From Owenia fusiformis (lineage: Eukaryota; Annelida; Polychaeta; Sabellida; Oweniidae): a stretch of DNA of 64,000 nt. The stretch is taken from contig CAIIXF020000010.1 of NCBI GenBank assembly GCA_903813345.2, positions 8,660,337 to 8,724,336 on the forward strand, in the 5' to 3' direction. Position numbers and translations under genes: made by a program. Shown piece after piece: positions 48,403-58,600 of the stretch (positions within the stretch are counted from its first letter, which is position 1; every line of letters begins with the position of its first letter). The notes beneath the pieces were generated by a model. It saw nothing but the letters and a program-made list of their open reading frames with translations. It made no database searches and was not told where the DNA came from.

Positions 48403-49614
48403 ATGCAAATTGGAAATTTGTTTGTCATTTGTTTGATTTTTAGCGGAACACTCATTTATTTTTACATCACAAAATTCCATGTCATCAATGCTAACACATA
48501 CAAAATCTCTGGAATAAACAATGCGGACGTCAATCTATTATCCGACAACAACTTGACATATGAAATGGAGGGAACAGCGTTTACGATATATGACGAAATT
48601 CGGAAGAACGCTCAAGAAGAAGCAAATGTGGGCGACGCGTTAAATAGAGCAAACAGGCAAATAACTGGAGATTACACGAATGAAATAGATACGATAAAAG
48701 AAAGAACTCATGACGATGACAACATAGCGCATGATGACACGCAGATTGCAAATGATAACACAATAAAAGAACCACGGGAAAGCGATACCACACGTTACAG
48801 ACTCATGCTTGACGACTTTAGGGGACGGTTGGGCAACCACATGTTTCAGTATACCGCCGGTTTCGGCGTGGCTCATAGACATAACCTTACTTTCATTATT
48901 CCAGACAGTTTGGATCTCATCACCATATTTGATATCAAAGCAGAGGTATTTAATGATATACCTGGGTCTAATTTGCACTTCAGGAAATATTCAGGCGGAG
49001 ATGACTTCTACAGGCAAACCGTGTTTAATAGCGACGCTGAAATCAAAACTTACGGCCAGTCGTACAAATATTTTGAGACTTGTCCGTTGCAAATAAGAAA
49101 AGAATTTACTTTTCGTAATCATATCAAACGCGAGGTAAATGTGCTTTTCGATCGCATATCACTAGGCCTCCCGTCCAATACGACATTTGTGGGAGTACAT
49201 GCGAGACGAGGTGAAAAGGCAAATAAGACCAGGTCCTTAAAAGAAGGATGGGTTGTACCAGATGAAAACTACTTCAAGAAAGCCATGGATTATTTTAGGA
49301 ATAAGTACGGGAATGTCGCTTTCATCATTTGCAGCGATACGCCCTCTTGGACAAAGGAAATCTTTAGATCTCAGGCAGATGCATATTTTTGTCCCGGCCG
49401 GTCACCAGCGTCAGACTTAGCTATTTTATCAAACTGTGACCATACAATAATGTCAGTTGGGACCTTTGGATTCTGGGCAGGATGGTTGGTCAATGGGACG
49501 ACCATCTATTACGCACATCCGAAGAAAGATATTTACATTACCTCGAATTTCTTCAATGAAACAAAATCACCTATTAGGCATTTTTATCCAAAGGAATGGC
49601 TGCCCATGGGATGA
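48403..49614 (+). CDS. GT11 alpha-1,2-fucosyltransferase-like protein, intronless
   Basis: A type II Golgi membrane glycosyltransferase expected to move fucose from GDP-fucose to the 2-position of galactose. The protein has 403 residues. A short cytoplasmic N terminus is followed by a signal-anchor helix around residues 5-24 and an acidic, poorly ordered stem (residues 30-130, with sequon NLT). The GT11 catalytic domain follows: GRLGNHMFQYTAG at about 141-153, GVHARRGEK at about 264-272, FIICSDTPSW near 308-317, and DLAILSNCDHTIMSVGTFGF at about 338-357. The usual HxRRGDY motif reads HARRGEK here. I take the ATG at 48403; the in-frame GTG at 48400 is not a credible animal start. It is a single exon with no splice signals. 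Acceptor specificity is unknown. Confidence 0.93.
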   Translation: MQIGNLFVICLIFSGTLIYFYITKFHVINANTYKISGINNADVNLLSDNNLTYEMEGTAFTIYDEIRKNAQEEANVGDALNRANRQITGDYTNEIDTIKERTHDDDNIAHDDTQIANDNTIKEPRESDTTRYRLMLDDFRGRLGNHMFQYTAGFGVAHRHNLTFIIPDSLDLITIFDIKAEVFNDIPGSNLHFRKYSGGDDFYRQTVFNSDAEIKTYGQSYKYFETCPLQIRKEFTFRNHIKREVNVLFDRISLGLPSNTTFVGVHARRGEKANKTRSLKEGWVVPDENYFKKAMDYFRNKYGNVAFIICSDTPSWTKEIFRSQADAYFCPGRSPASDLAILSNCDHTIMSVGTFGFWAGWLVNGTTIYYAHPKKDIYITSNFFNETKSPIRHFYPKEWLPMG

Positions 49615-50905
49615 AATCAAACACCATGATTTAGTTGTATTTTTCTATACCCTCATTGTTTGTCCGAGTCCCTGTACCCTAGACATAAATACTTTGGCTT
49701 TTGGATAATAAGGAGTTTCTAAATAGCTTTGAAATCTCTCTAATTCTCGTTTTTTCATGAGATTTTAAGAGATTTGCACTTTTTACCTCTAATAACTTAC
49801 TTTTCTTTTTTTGATAGCATATTTAAATTAAGTTACATGTTTCCCCAATAATAACTACTTTGTTTTACACAGTTGTGTCATTTAAAAATCCATTGGTGCA
49901 ATGCTAAAATTCATTAAAACGTTGGCTTATTTGTTTGAAAATCAATATTTTCATGGTTTCATTTACATCACAATATTTACATTGACAGGGTCATCCAACA
50001 GTATGTCATTCGAGTTCCAGACAGATTCAACCAACACTTTTTGATAAATCATGAAATTAAGTGACTATTGCAAGTTTTTAGCATTGAAGTGAATGGAAGT
50101 CTGGTCCAACAAGGATGACATCTATTATGTCAGCGATATTCAGCTATTTAGAAACTATACAATTTAAAGACCGTGGTTTTATCGACCAGAATGTGAATGT
50201 GCTTTTAGTTGAAGATATGAGATGTAATAAATGGAGACATGTGTAATTGTCTTTTGCTAAAGAATAATAATAATAATAATAATATATATATTTCAGTTTA
50301 GTCAATTTTTACAATAACATACAGTTTTGATGGAAAAATAATGAAAATGCAATGACACTTAAAATAAGTGTATTAAATTACACAATAGTTTTAATAAATG
50401 TTTATTGGAAATAGAAAAGGTACAAAAGAAAAAGAAAAAGGGAGTCATTTGAAGGGAGAGTTTGCAATTATGGGTTCAATGTGTCTAATCTCTATAACAA
50501 TCGTCCATGTTAGTCAATGATGCAGTTTAACCCCTAGTTGGCCCATGTACCCCCTAGGATGTCACCCTGCACCACTAACCAACGTGTTGAACAACATTTT
50601 GAGTGGTTAAAATAAAAGAATATGTCACGATAAGACTTATGCGTCGGTGACAGTTTTGTAATAATCATTTAAGTGTGGGAACTGCAACACAGTCAGAATT
50701 ATGTTGCAATATATTTGCGTGACACTTCGATTATTAAACACTATATTCCAAATCAAACTTGGGAAACATAGACTTTCTGATAGCATTTTAAATGCGATAC
50801 AAACAATATTAATTGATTTTGATTTCGATATCCATTTATTAGCTTGATTTCGACGTTGGTAGTCGACAGTTTCGTAGCTAGATAGATTAAGTTGAAACTA
50901 ACGGG
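49615..50905. other. Spacer between fucosyltransferase and FoxQ2 genes
   Basis: Contains the MITE 49714-50156 and a short (AAT)n/(AT)n run at about 50258-50290. The last 250 bases should hold the FoxQ2 promoter. No TATA box is evident there. Confidence 0.5.
49714..50156. mobile_element. MITE with AGTTTCTAAATAGCT termini (copy 1)
   Basis: Perfect 15-bp terminal inverted repeats, 443 bp long, non-coding. The inside matches 61582-62075 in reverse orientation over most of its length, for example cttaatttcatgatttatca and atgaccctgt words. No clear target duplication. Confidence 0.85.
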
Positions 50906-51721
50906 ATGATGGATTCAACCCTACGCGACACGATGTCGAATGATACGGAGAAACCAACACAATCCTATATCGCACTTATAGCAACAGCAATTCTTAGTAA
51001 AAACTCGCGAAAGATGTTGCTCTCCGAAATATATTCCTGGATTGTTGAAAGTTTCCCGTATTACAAGGGCCGTGATAGAAGTTGGCGCAACAGTGTTAGG
51101 CACAACCTCTCTCTAAATGAATGCTTTGTCAAGTCAGGCCGTGGTGACAATGGAAAGGGCAATTACTGGTCCATCCACCCTGCAAATATGGACGACTTTC
51201 TGCGTGGGGATTTCAGAAGGAGACGGGCGCGTAGAAGAGTACGTAAAGCTTCAACGGGTTCTTCCGCTCACGATAGTCTGGATGGAAAACGTGACAATAG
51301 CCAGCGATTCCCGTATGCAAGTGGTTATACCATCATGAAAACAGCCTCCGTTCCAGTTCAAGATTTAATACAAATGTTTGGTGTTCAGAACGTGCTGTCT
51401 GCTGAAGAACGACAGATGGTGTTCTTTAAACGTATTATTGAAGGAATAAACACTATACCGCAAAGCAACCCATATGAGGTTGGACTGGAGTATCCGGGAA
51501 TAGATGCGAATAATAATACAGAACACTCAAGACAACCTTATCCTCCACAGAAACATGAACTCTGTGTTACTGTACCTACACATACAGAATTTGTTATGAA
51601 TGACGTCAACCATGATGCCGCACCACTCTGTGAAGAAATGTATTCAAAGGATGATGAGATCGAAAGATGGCATGATACATTACCTGAGATAAAACTTGAC
51701 GATGACTTTATTATGTATTAA
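50906..51721 (+). CDS. foxq2: FoxQ2-type forkhead transcription factor, intronless
   Basis: A nuclear DNA-binding protein of 271 residues. The forkhead domain spans residues 17-113: SYIALIATAIL, then SWRNSVRHNLSLNECFVK (recognition helix NSVRHNLSL), GKGNYWSIHPAN and GDFRRRRARRRVRK. The NECFVKSGRGDNGKGNYW and IHPAN..DF..GDFRRRRARRR combination is that of FoxQ2 rather than FoxQ1, FoxL or FoxA (where N-D-CF and YWTLDP occur). The usual KPPYSYIALI start reads KPTQSYIALI. After the domain, FGVQNVL at residues 158-164 fits an eh1-like Groucho-binding motif. The C terminus is acidic. Two adjacent ATGs (50906, 50909) are both usable. FoxQ2 acts in anterior/apical patterning in many invertebrate larvae; which FoxQ2 paralogue this is cannot be told. 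Confidence 0.93.
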   Translation: MMDSTLRDTMSNDTEKPTQSYIALIATAILSKNSRKMLLSEIYSWIVESFPYYKGRDRSWRNSVRHNLSLNECFVKSGRGDNGKGNYWSIHPANMDDFLRGDFRRRRARRRVRKASTGSSAHDSLDGKRDNSQRFPYASGYTIMKTASVPVQDLIQMFGVQNVLSAEERQMVFFKRIIEGINTIPQSNPYEVGLEYPGIDANNNTEHSRQPYPPQKHELCVTVPTHTEFVMNDVNHDAAPLCEEMYSKDDEIERWHDTLPEIKLDDDFIMY

Positions 51722-52130
51722 CTTCATACAGGCGTAATTAATAACCACATAATTTGCCTCTTGTTTCTTTCAGCTCTTGTCGGTTGTTATTTTGAAATCA
51801 TGGAACAGTAGAAAAACAATGTTATATTATTGACTTTCAATCTTACAAAATGCTGGTTTGCGGTGAACACGTTATGTTTATATACTTTTTATTAGACCTT
51901 GTTCCAATTCAAATGTGATTCCATTGTACCTGTATTAACATATTAATACCCCCACCCCCATCAGTTTGGCAACCGGAAATGCCCACTTGAGAGCGTGATC
52001 CTAATTTTGTTCCTCAATTGGTCGAAAATGACTTTGATGATTTTTTATAACAAAAAACAGGTTTTAGCACGCTGTTCAAACCGGTACGTCCGGTTACCAG
52101 CTTTTGGAGGGGAGTGTATATGGGTACGTC

Positions 52131-52333
52131 ACTGGCGGATCTGGGTGACGGGGGTGGGCCCAGAAAGAAATTGGACCCAAAAAATGTTTGGGCCCAAAAA
52201 TATAAGGCCCCAATTAATGGGCCTTTTTGGACATAAGTGGGTCTTTAAGGCCTTATCTTTTAATTTTAGATCAAATTATCAAAAAATATGCCCCTCCCCA
52301 CTGTTGGATTCCAGATCCGCCCCAGTAAGTAGG
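52131..52333. mobile_element. Non-autonomous inverted-repeat element, GGCGGAT family (copy 2)
   Basis: Begins cactggcggatctggg and ends ccagatccgccccag. It shares the phrases gggcccaaaaa, gggcctttttgg and aaggccttat with the copy at 13767-14089 but lacks that copy's middle. No clear target duplication. Confidence 0.78.
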
Positions 52334-52348
52334 CTTCCTAAGCTAGTA

Positions 52349-52520
52349 TTCGCGAATGCAAATAGTGGCTACCGGCTACCGGATTAACCTACTTTTTTAT
52401 GATTAACTCATTTAAATATGAATGGAATAGTACTAGTGGCAGCTACTATACATATTTAAATGAGTTGCCAATAAAACAGTTAATCCGGGAGCCGACAGGC
52501 GTATAATTGCATTCGCGAAT
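52349..52520. mobile_element. Palindromic MITE with TATTCGCGAAT termini (copy 2)
   Basis: Begins tattcgcgaatgc and ends cattcgcgaata. Same internal order as 38561-38732 (ggattaacctac, actcatttaaat, inverted back), with substitutions. Confidence 0.9.
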
Positions 52521-52686
52521 AAAAGGCAAGTTATTATTTGAATAATACCAAAGGTTTACGTCAAGCCAAATTTGTGCGTCATTTTTAATTTGATTCCTCA
52601 AGCTAAGTACACAGTTTTTTACGAGATAACATACAATATAAATGTACGACCAATGCTTGCGTATTGCATACAAATGCTGCGTCGCT

Positions 52687-53733
52687 TTATATAAATGCAA
52701 CAGATGCTGCTAATGCCCCCAACAACATATACATCCAACACGGGAGGTTAATAGCTCCCATACTGCATTTGAGACTGTATTCCTCATCAGCAGTATAAGA
52801 AACCCAAGTTCCACAATCACAGTTGTAACGCGATACCTCCTTTGTTATATCGTCGCACTGGGAACGCGCCTCCTTCATAAAATAATGCGCGCCACCTTCT
52901 GGGTAAGCCAGGTCATCGCGGGGCGTCCAGAACCCCAGCTGTAATCCAGTATATGCCTCAGGACCCTGGCAATACCCTCCATCTATCTTTATCGCGTTAA
53001 ACCTCGTAATATTATACAAATTACAGTCACAGAAGAATGGGTTGGGGTCATACGGAGTGATCTCAGCGTCCAAGCGAATTTCAAGATTTCTAAAATCGCA
53101 GGGCGGGTTAAGAAAATTCAAGTTCTTCAGTTTATTTCCAGCCAAAAATAATGTAACTTGAGCGAAGTTTTCATTGGTTAGACGGCGTATGAAATCATTG
53201 GATATATCTGATATCTGATTCCCCGTAAGATCAATTGCTAAATTTATTGTAGAGTAACCATCGATTTGAGTGTCGTCTTCAGGACCCAATGATGTGATCT
53301 TGTTGTACGATAGATCTATGACAGTGATGTAGTTCAGATCAGAGAGTTTGCTGATGATACTCCCGATGCTTGTGATTCCCAGCTTCTGCAGGCTCAACTG
53401 GGTCAGCTTGTACTCCATCCCCGAGAATGTCTCCTCAGTCAATATCAACCCCGGGTTGTTACTTAAATTGATCCTCTTCAATGAAGCGAACCTTCTGAAG
53501 AACCCATCGGTGATTGATCGTATGTTATTATCTCTCAAGTCAAGCTCCTCCATGTTTGGGAGGTTGTATTCTGGGAGCGTTAGTTCTGGCGGCATCTCTT
53601 TTAGATCACATCCTCGAAGGCTTATTCTGCTTAATGTTTCATAGTGGCTGTAGTTAGCTTTGATCTCATCCATGCAAACAGAGTGACTTCCTCTCACTAT
53701 GACTAACACTACCAATATTTCGTAGAGCATCAT
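52687..53733 (-). CDS. Leucine-rich-repeat surface protein with probable GPI anchor
   Basis: 348 residues read on the minus strand from ATG 53733. It has an N-terminal signal peptide (about residues 1-18, LYEILVVLVIV), then about five to six LRRs (MEELDLRDNNIRSI, LKRINLSNNPGL, LTQLSLQKLGIT, ITVIDLSYNKITSL, INLAIDLTGNQIS, VTLFLAGNKL). A Cys-rich C-terminal cap follows (FFCDCNLYN, then YCQGPEAYTG), a further Cys pair, and a final hydrophobic tail (MYMLLGALAASVAFI) with no basic residues after it, typical of a GPI-anchor signal. It should be an extracellular recognition or adhesion protein. No orthologue is recognised. The coding part is one exon; a splice acceptor just upstream (53742-53743) implies a separate leader exon. 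Confidence 0.85.
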   Translation of the reverse strand: MMLYEILVVLVIVRGSHSVCMDEIKANYSHYETLSRISLRGCDLKEMPPELTLPEYNLPNMEELDLRDNNIRSITDGFFRRFASLKRINLSNNPGLILTEETFSGMEYKLTQLSLQKLGITSIGSIISKLSDLNYITVIDLSYNKITSLGPEDDTQIDGYSTINLAIDLTGNQISDISNDFIRRLTNENFAQVTLFLAGNKLKNLNFLNPPCDFRNLEIRLDAEITPYDPNPFFCDCNLYNITRFNAIKIDGGYCQGPEAYTGLQLGFWTPRDDLAYPEGGAHYFMKEARSQCDDITKEVSRYNCDCGTWVSYTADEEYSLKCSMGAINLPCWMYMLLGALAASVAFI

Positions 53734-54312
53734 AAATGTTTCTAAAATAAAAAATGTCCAAAATTAAACGTCGTTTTTGGTAAACAAGGGATCTGCAGTG
53801 TAAAAGATGGGTAGTTCCGGCGAAAAACTTTCATGATTTAAAAAGACTTTTTGAGATGCACCATGAAAAATGATGCTAAAAATAGTTTAGTTGTTTGTTC
53901 CAAAAATATCTAAATTTTAACACTGCAGATTAAAATCACAATGCTTTTAGTCCGAACGACCTTCTTGCTACTCCACAAACCTAAATTATAATCTCGTGAC
54001 AAAAGCTTCTCACTGAAGTCTCGAAATATAGTTCCTTTTATGTCAAATATAAGATGGATCAAAAGTTCAGAAGAAGAGACTGACAAGAGTATTGAATATT
54101 AAGTAAGAATACTAGTGATGTACACCTATCATTGGTGATGGGATGGCCAGGTTTAAAAAGTTTCACCAGAAGTGCAAAGATTTACGCCCTACCTTTCTTT
54201 ACATTATATCATATTCATCGGCGGATTTAAATACCAAAAATACGTTTCAAAATTAATTCTATCATTCAATATTACTCGTTATCATCCATAGAAATTGGTA
54301 AAAATAACTTAC

Positions 54313-54485
54313 CTCCTTCGGAATTGTCCGTTTGCCTATTGAATAGCTAGATGCCTAGAAATCTTGAATCATCATTTAAACTTTTATAATTTTGAATTAT
54401 AGCAATTTGACCACATCAGTCATCCCTAAATTTATCACGAAGGGATTTATCTTTTAAGTATCTTTAAATAAAGTAACCGTCACCC
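54313..54485 (-). other. Probable 5' UTR exon of the LRR gene
   Basis: On the minus strand the sequence reads cgaaggag|gtaagtt at 54313, a strong donor, and tttttattttag at 53742-53743 is a matching acceptor 8 bases before the ATG. The intron would be 569 nt (53742-54312). The upstream end is set by a TATA box at 54514-54521 and is approximate. Confidence 0.5.
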
Positions 54486-54513
54486 AACTAGTTTCTGAAA
54501 GTTTACCAACGAT

Positions 54514-54521
54514 TATTTATA
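54514..54521 (-). promoter_or_regulatory. TATA box candidate for the LRR gene
   Basis: tataaata on the minus strand, about 30 bases before the inferred start of the leader exon. Confidence 0.45.
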
Positions 54522-55477
54522 GATCCGTATTGAAATTTTGATGTGTGCGACCAATTAATTAGGCGTCAGTGTATACCTGTACATGCACAATATGCATTTC
54601 ATTATTTATATTTTTTCAAAACAACAAACATCATCTATCCCTTGGTGTTTGTATGCAAGTTACATGAAGCTGGTGTCATTTTTATTCTTTGACATTTATT
54701 TTGCGAAGGCTGTAGATAATAAAATGATATGTGTATGTGTCACTGTTAGTTCACAAGGCTGTGGCGTTTTTCGTCCAGCGTAAACCTCTAATTTCCGGAA
54801 CCTGAAATGTTTTATTTGTCGTTTACATGAACAAAGTCTTATCCAATCCAACATAGATTGCGGGGAATATAACAGAGAACAAGGAAATACATATTTCATT
54901 CCATCTTACGTGAACAGTGAATACCCTTTCACGATTTTAATGATACTACAAGATAAAGTCTTGGTGTAGCAATGAATTCACCTCAAAGAAATAATTCTTG
55001 TATAGCAGTTAACAAATCAAATATTTTCTTTCACCAGGCAAATCATCAACGAGGTTAAGTCAAGAAGATCACTTCAAATAATGCACTTTAGTAAACTGAT
55101 GTCAACTAAGACTGTGATAAAACAACCCCAACAAAAATGAATTGCAACTCTTCCGAAGCCCTGTTGATTTAACATCAGGTGTGTCGTTTGAACCGATTGA
55201 GTTACTCCCTTGGTTATCTGTTCCACTACTTGGGAAATAACTTTAGCATACACATCACATAGTTGGAACATCTCCATACGCAGACATCCCACGGTTAGAA
55301 AGCATCACGTAAAGCACCTTTAATTTACAACATAATGTTGAGTCCCACGTCCTATCAACTCTCCAGTGTTACAGCCCTAACATTCTGGTCTATATAACCC
55401 GTGGGCTTAGTTTCAAATTTCTTGATCGTAATGGGACTGTGGCCTTACTCTCTATTGAAGTTTTCCATTTTCTTTCC
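54522..55477. other. Spacer, including the 3' flank of the transporter gene
   Basis: No gene seen. It should contain the transporter's 3' UTR (minus strand). A canonical AATAAA was not found close to the stop. An ATTAAA lies near 55319 on the minus strand. Confidence 0.4.
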
Positions 55478-55674
55478 TCAACCAGTGCGTGTTTCGGAAA
55501 GTTTAGTCAACGCCTCGATGAACATTGTAGCGTTGTAAGGATGCTGTATAATAGTAATGTTACGGATCGTGCAAGGGTCCTCTGTAAGATATGGACCGAC
55601 CCAGGCCTCTAGAAGATAAGCGACGGCGCTCCCACCAGTGAGACCAACGCTGTATGAGAGAGTCATGATATTAC
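55478..55674 (-). CDS. SLC29A4: ENT4-like exon 7 (last coding exon)
   Basis: Phase 1 in. NIMTLSYSVGLTGGSAVAYL (TM11), then a short extracellular tail with sequons NIT and NAT, ending at TGA 55478-55480. Confidence 0.95.
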
Positions 55675-58600
55675 CTAAAATAAAACCACACGTTCAATAG
55701 ACATAAATCAAGAGCAAGACAAAACATTGTCCAATTACACACTGACATTTCAGTTACAGATTCTTGTACGATCCATTGCAACAATGTTGAACTCCTATAT
55801 ATATTTAACTCTTTACATTCAGATCTACATCTGCTTCTCCAAATAGAGTTTATCCGCGATATGACCATAATTCACGTATAATTTTGTGGATTTGCGATTT
55901 ATAAAGGCTGCAACCATTCAGATTAAGATATCTGCTTTCCCTTCACGTTTGATTTCGTGTGAACTCCGATCAGCATTTTCTATGTTAAACTTACCACTTA
56001 ATTCCTTCTGTTCATCCGAGACCTTAGTAGAGGCAAGGATCATTGGTACACTACCGAAATAACCATTTGAGAGTCCCAATAGGAGCGACAAGAATATTGG
56101 CCAGAACTCTGCCTCCAGCACTGGGCTGTTCCTAGGGGTTGCACATAGCATCATCAATGGAATGAGGGCAACCCGACACAGCGAACACAAAACCAAGCGA
56201 CCACGTGGCCAATCATAAGGCAGCGCGGCAATAATCTAAACAATGACAGAAAATAATTTGAAAAGGTATTTGAAACATGACATCATTCTATGTTCTAACT
56301 TAATTTTGGGAAAGTTGATTTAAAGTTTTATATAAAGTTATCTAAAGTATTTGGAAAAGTTGAATCCTTTACCAGTTAACATTGAATTATGAAGCATTGT
56401 TATGTTTTTTTGAAAAATTAAAGATAGCTTCCAACACATTTTACATTTGCCACTCTAATATATCAAATGTATATTCAATGTATTCCCATAAACAGGGTGA
56501 TATATATGGTAGTTACCGAAATACCAATATATTGATGCTGACAGTAATCTGTTTTGTACATTACAGCACTAAACAATAGAATGCATTCTGATAATCATCA
56601 TATCTTTCTGTCTTCAACTAGAAATATGATACTACTTTTAAATGTTTTTCAATGAATAAAAAAAAAAAAAAAAAAAAAAAAAAGATACTAGACTAGAGTG
56701 ACGCTAACAGAAGGCCATGATTTCTCATGATGAATTGAATGTAAAACAACAACGCACCAGAGATCAACCATCAATAATTGTGCTTTTACATGTTTGCCTA
56801 ATTGCTCACACCATGTAAATATCATTACTAAGCCCAGATTATATGCAATTAGTAAACATAGAGGCAAAAGATAATCGAATGAACTAATATAGAACAGTGT
56901 ACTTACTTTACCAATAAAATCAAAGAGATTGAAAACGGAGATGAGGATGACGGGCATCCAGCTTCCGAGATGACAGCTTACCACTTCAGATTCGATACCA
57001 GGGAATAAGGAAAGAGTTACGAAGTAAGCGAGACAGATTGCCACCATGTAAGGCCATACTTGTTTTGATACCTTGTATCTGTTCATAATACCCCCTAAAA
57101 TGAAACACATTTATGCAATCTGTTAAATAAGTGTATTCGTTCTGTCATGAAAAACCTGGATGAATCAAGATGTGTTTTATCTCGTTGTACAGTTTAGTCA
57201 ACAGTTTACTTAACATTCTGTACAGGTATATCATTTGAATAGTTTATTGTTAATTCTGCATTCTGAATACTCATCCCATCATTCCCTTTCAGGAGCAATC
57301 GTCTTGGAATTTAGATTATCTGCTCTTCACAAGGTTTCCAAAGATCAAAGTTTTCAAATGTGATGCTGATTGATTTCTTGCTATACTTTTCTGGTGTAAG
57401 GTGCAGCGTCTTGAATATACATAGGCCTATCGTTAAAACAACGTTTGAAAATCATCTAATGCAATAACAATTGATCTTTCTCAAGGGATCTTTATTCAAA
57501 CTAACTTTTTAAGCCTATGCAGCATGGTAGTTGTCTTCTGTATGTCTGACCACTGCCCCTCTTTATCTGGACATCACTTTCTTGACCTTGAGCATCTGGG
57601 TCTGCAATCACTTCATGTGTGGCCGAGTCAGGGGATTCCACTTGGTTGTTAAACGCAAGGACACCATAATTGTCACGGTTTGCATTCGGGTTAACTATAT
57701 CAACCTGGATTAGCACATCATTATTTAGTTTTTACCATTTTGCCAAAACATGTGAACAAGATCAAGGTGAATTCTAACACGTTTTTCATGAACTTTCTCA
57801 GTGGTACTATTTCTCAGTTGAAAAAGGGTATATTCATATTTTAACTATGAAACACATTGGGGCAGTTAACTAATTATCACATGCCAATAATCTACCATTT
57901 CTTACTAAGCTTACTTCTTCAGGATTCGACACTTCCGTTGTTATCCCCCGTTGGTCATCCGCCACACCAGCATTTTTACACATAGTCACGTGAAATCTCA
58001 CGAACTCTGACCTTTTAGTCACGTGAAATATGACGAAACAAGATAACACTATAGCGATGGAAAGGGCGAAAAATATAAGTGTGTTTATGCGCTCGTTGTT
58101 GAGTAATGCTTTTGTTGCTATGCGATTCATCGAAACTAATAAGCCAGCTGCACCTGAAATAGAAATAAATGTCTCGATGAGCTATAGTCACTGGTACTCA
58201 CCTAGTTACGCTGACGATACGTCAGCGTAACAAGATGGAAGAACTTCCGGGCTTCGTTTTCTATAAGGTGTCACTCCTGTAAATAGCACTTCCGGGTAGG
58301 ACAGTGTTTTTTAATACTTTAAAAACGAAGCCATGACACCTTCAATGGTGTGTATAGTAGGTTTAAGTGTATGCAATGTGGCCATTTGAGGTATGTGTGT
58401 AAAGCTGAGGCCAAGTACTTTCTAAATGTGCCATTTTAAGAAAAAAATCGCAAGAATATAGTCCCGTAAACTGGAACTACTTTACTCGTTAATTTTCATC
58501 GGTGAAGTAGGGATTTTACCTCAAAATGAGTCCCTATGTTGGCGTAGTGATATTTAAAAATCGAGACGCAAACCCTATGTTAAATATAGTGTCAAGATGA

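Larger units (their letters stand above)
51722..52686. other. Spacer between FoxQ2 and LRR genes (convergent)
   Basis: The two genes converge on this spacer. It holds two mobile elements back to back (52131-52333 and 52349-52520) and a candidate ATTAAA for the LRR gene (minus strand, near 52583). Confidence 0.55.

Noticed and set aside
48640-48978. 112-codon minus-strand frame in the fucosyltransferase gene
   Set aside because: Antisense shadow of a clear conserved coding exon.
50674-50681. tgtgggaa, a Su(H)-like site upstream of FoxQ2
   Set aside because: A single 8-mer is expected by chance in a window of this size.
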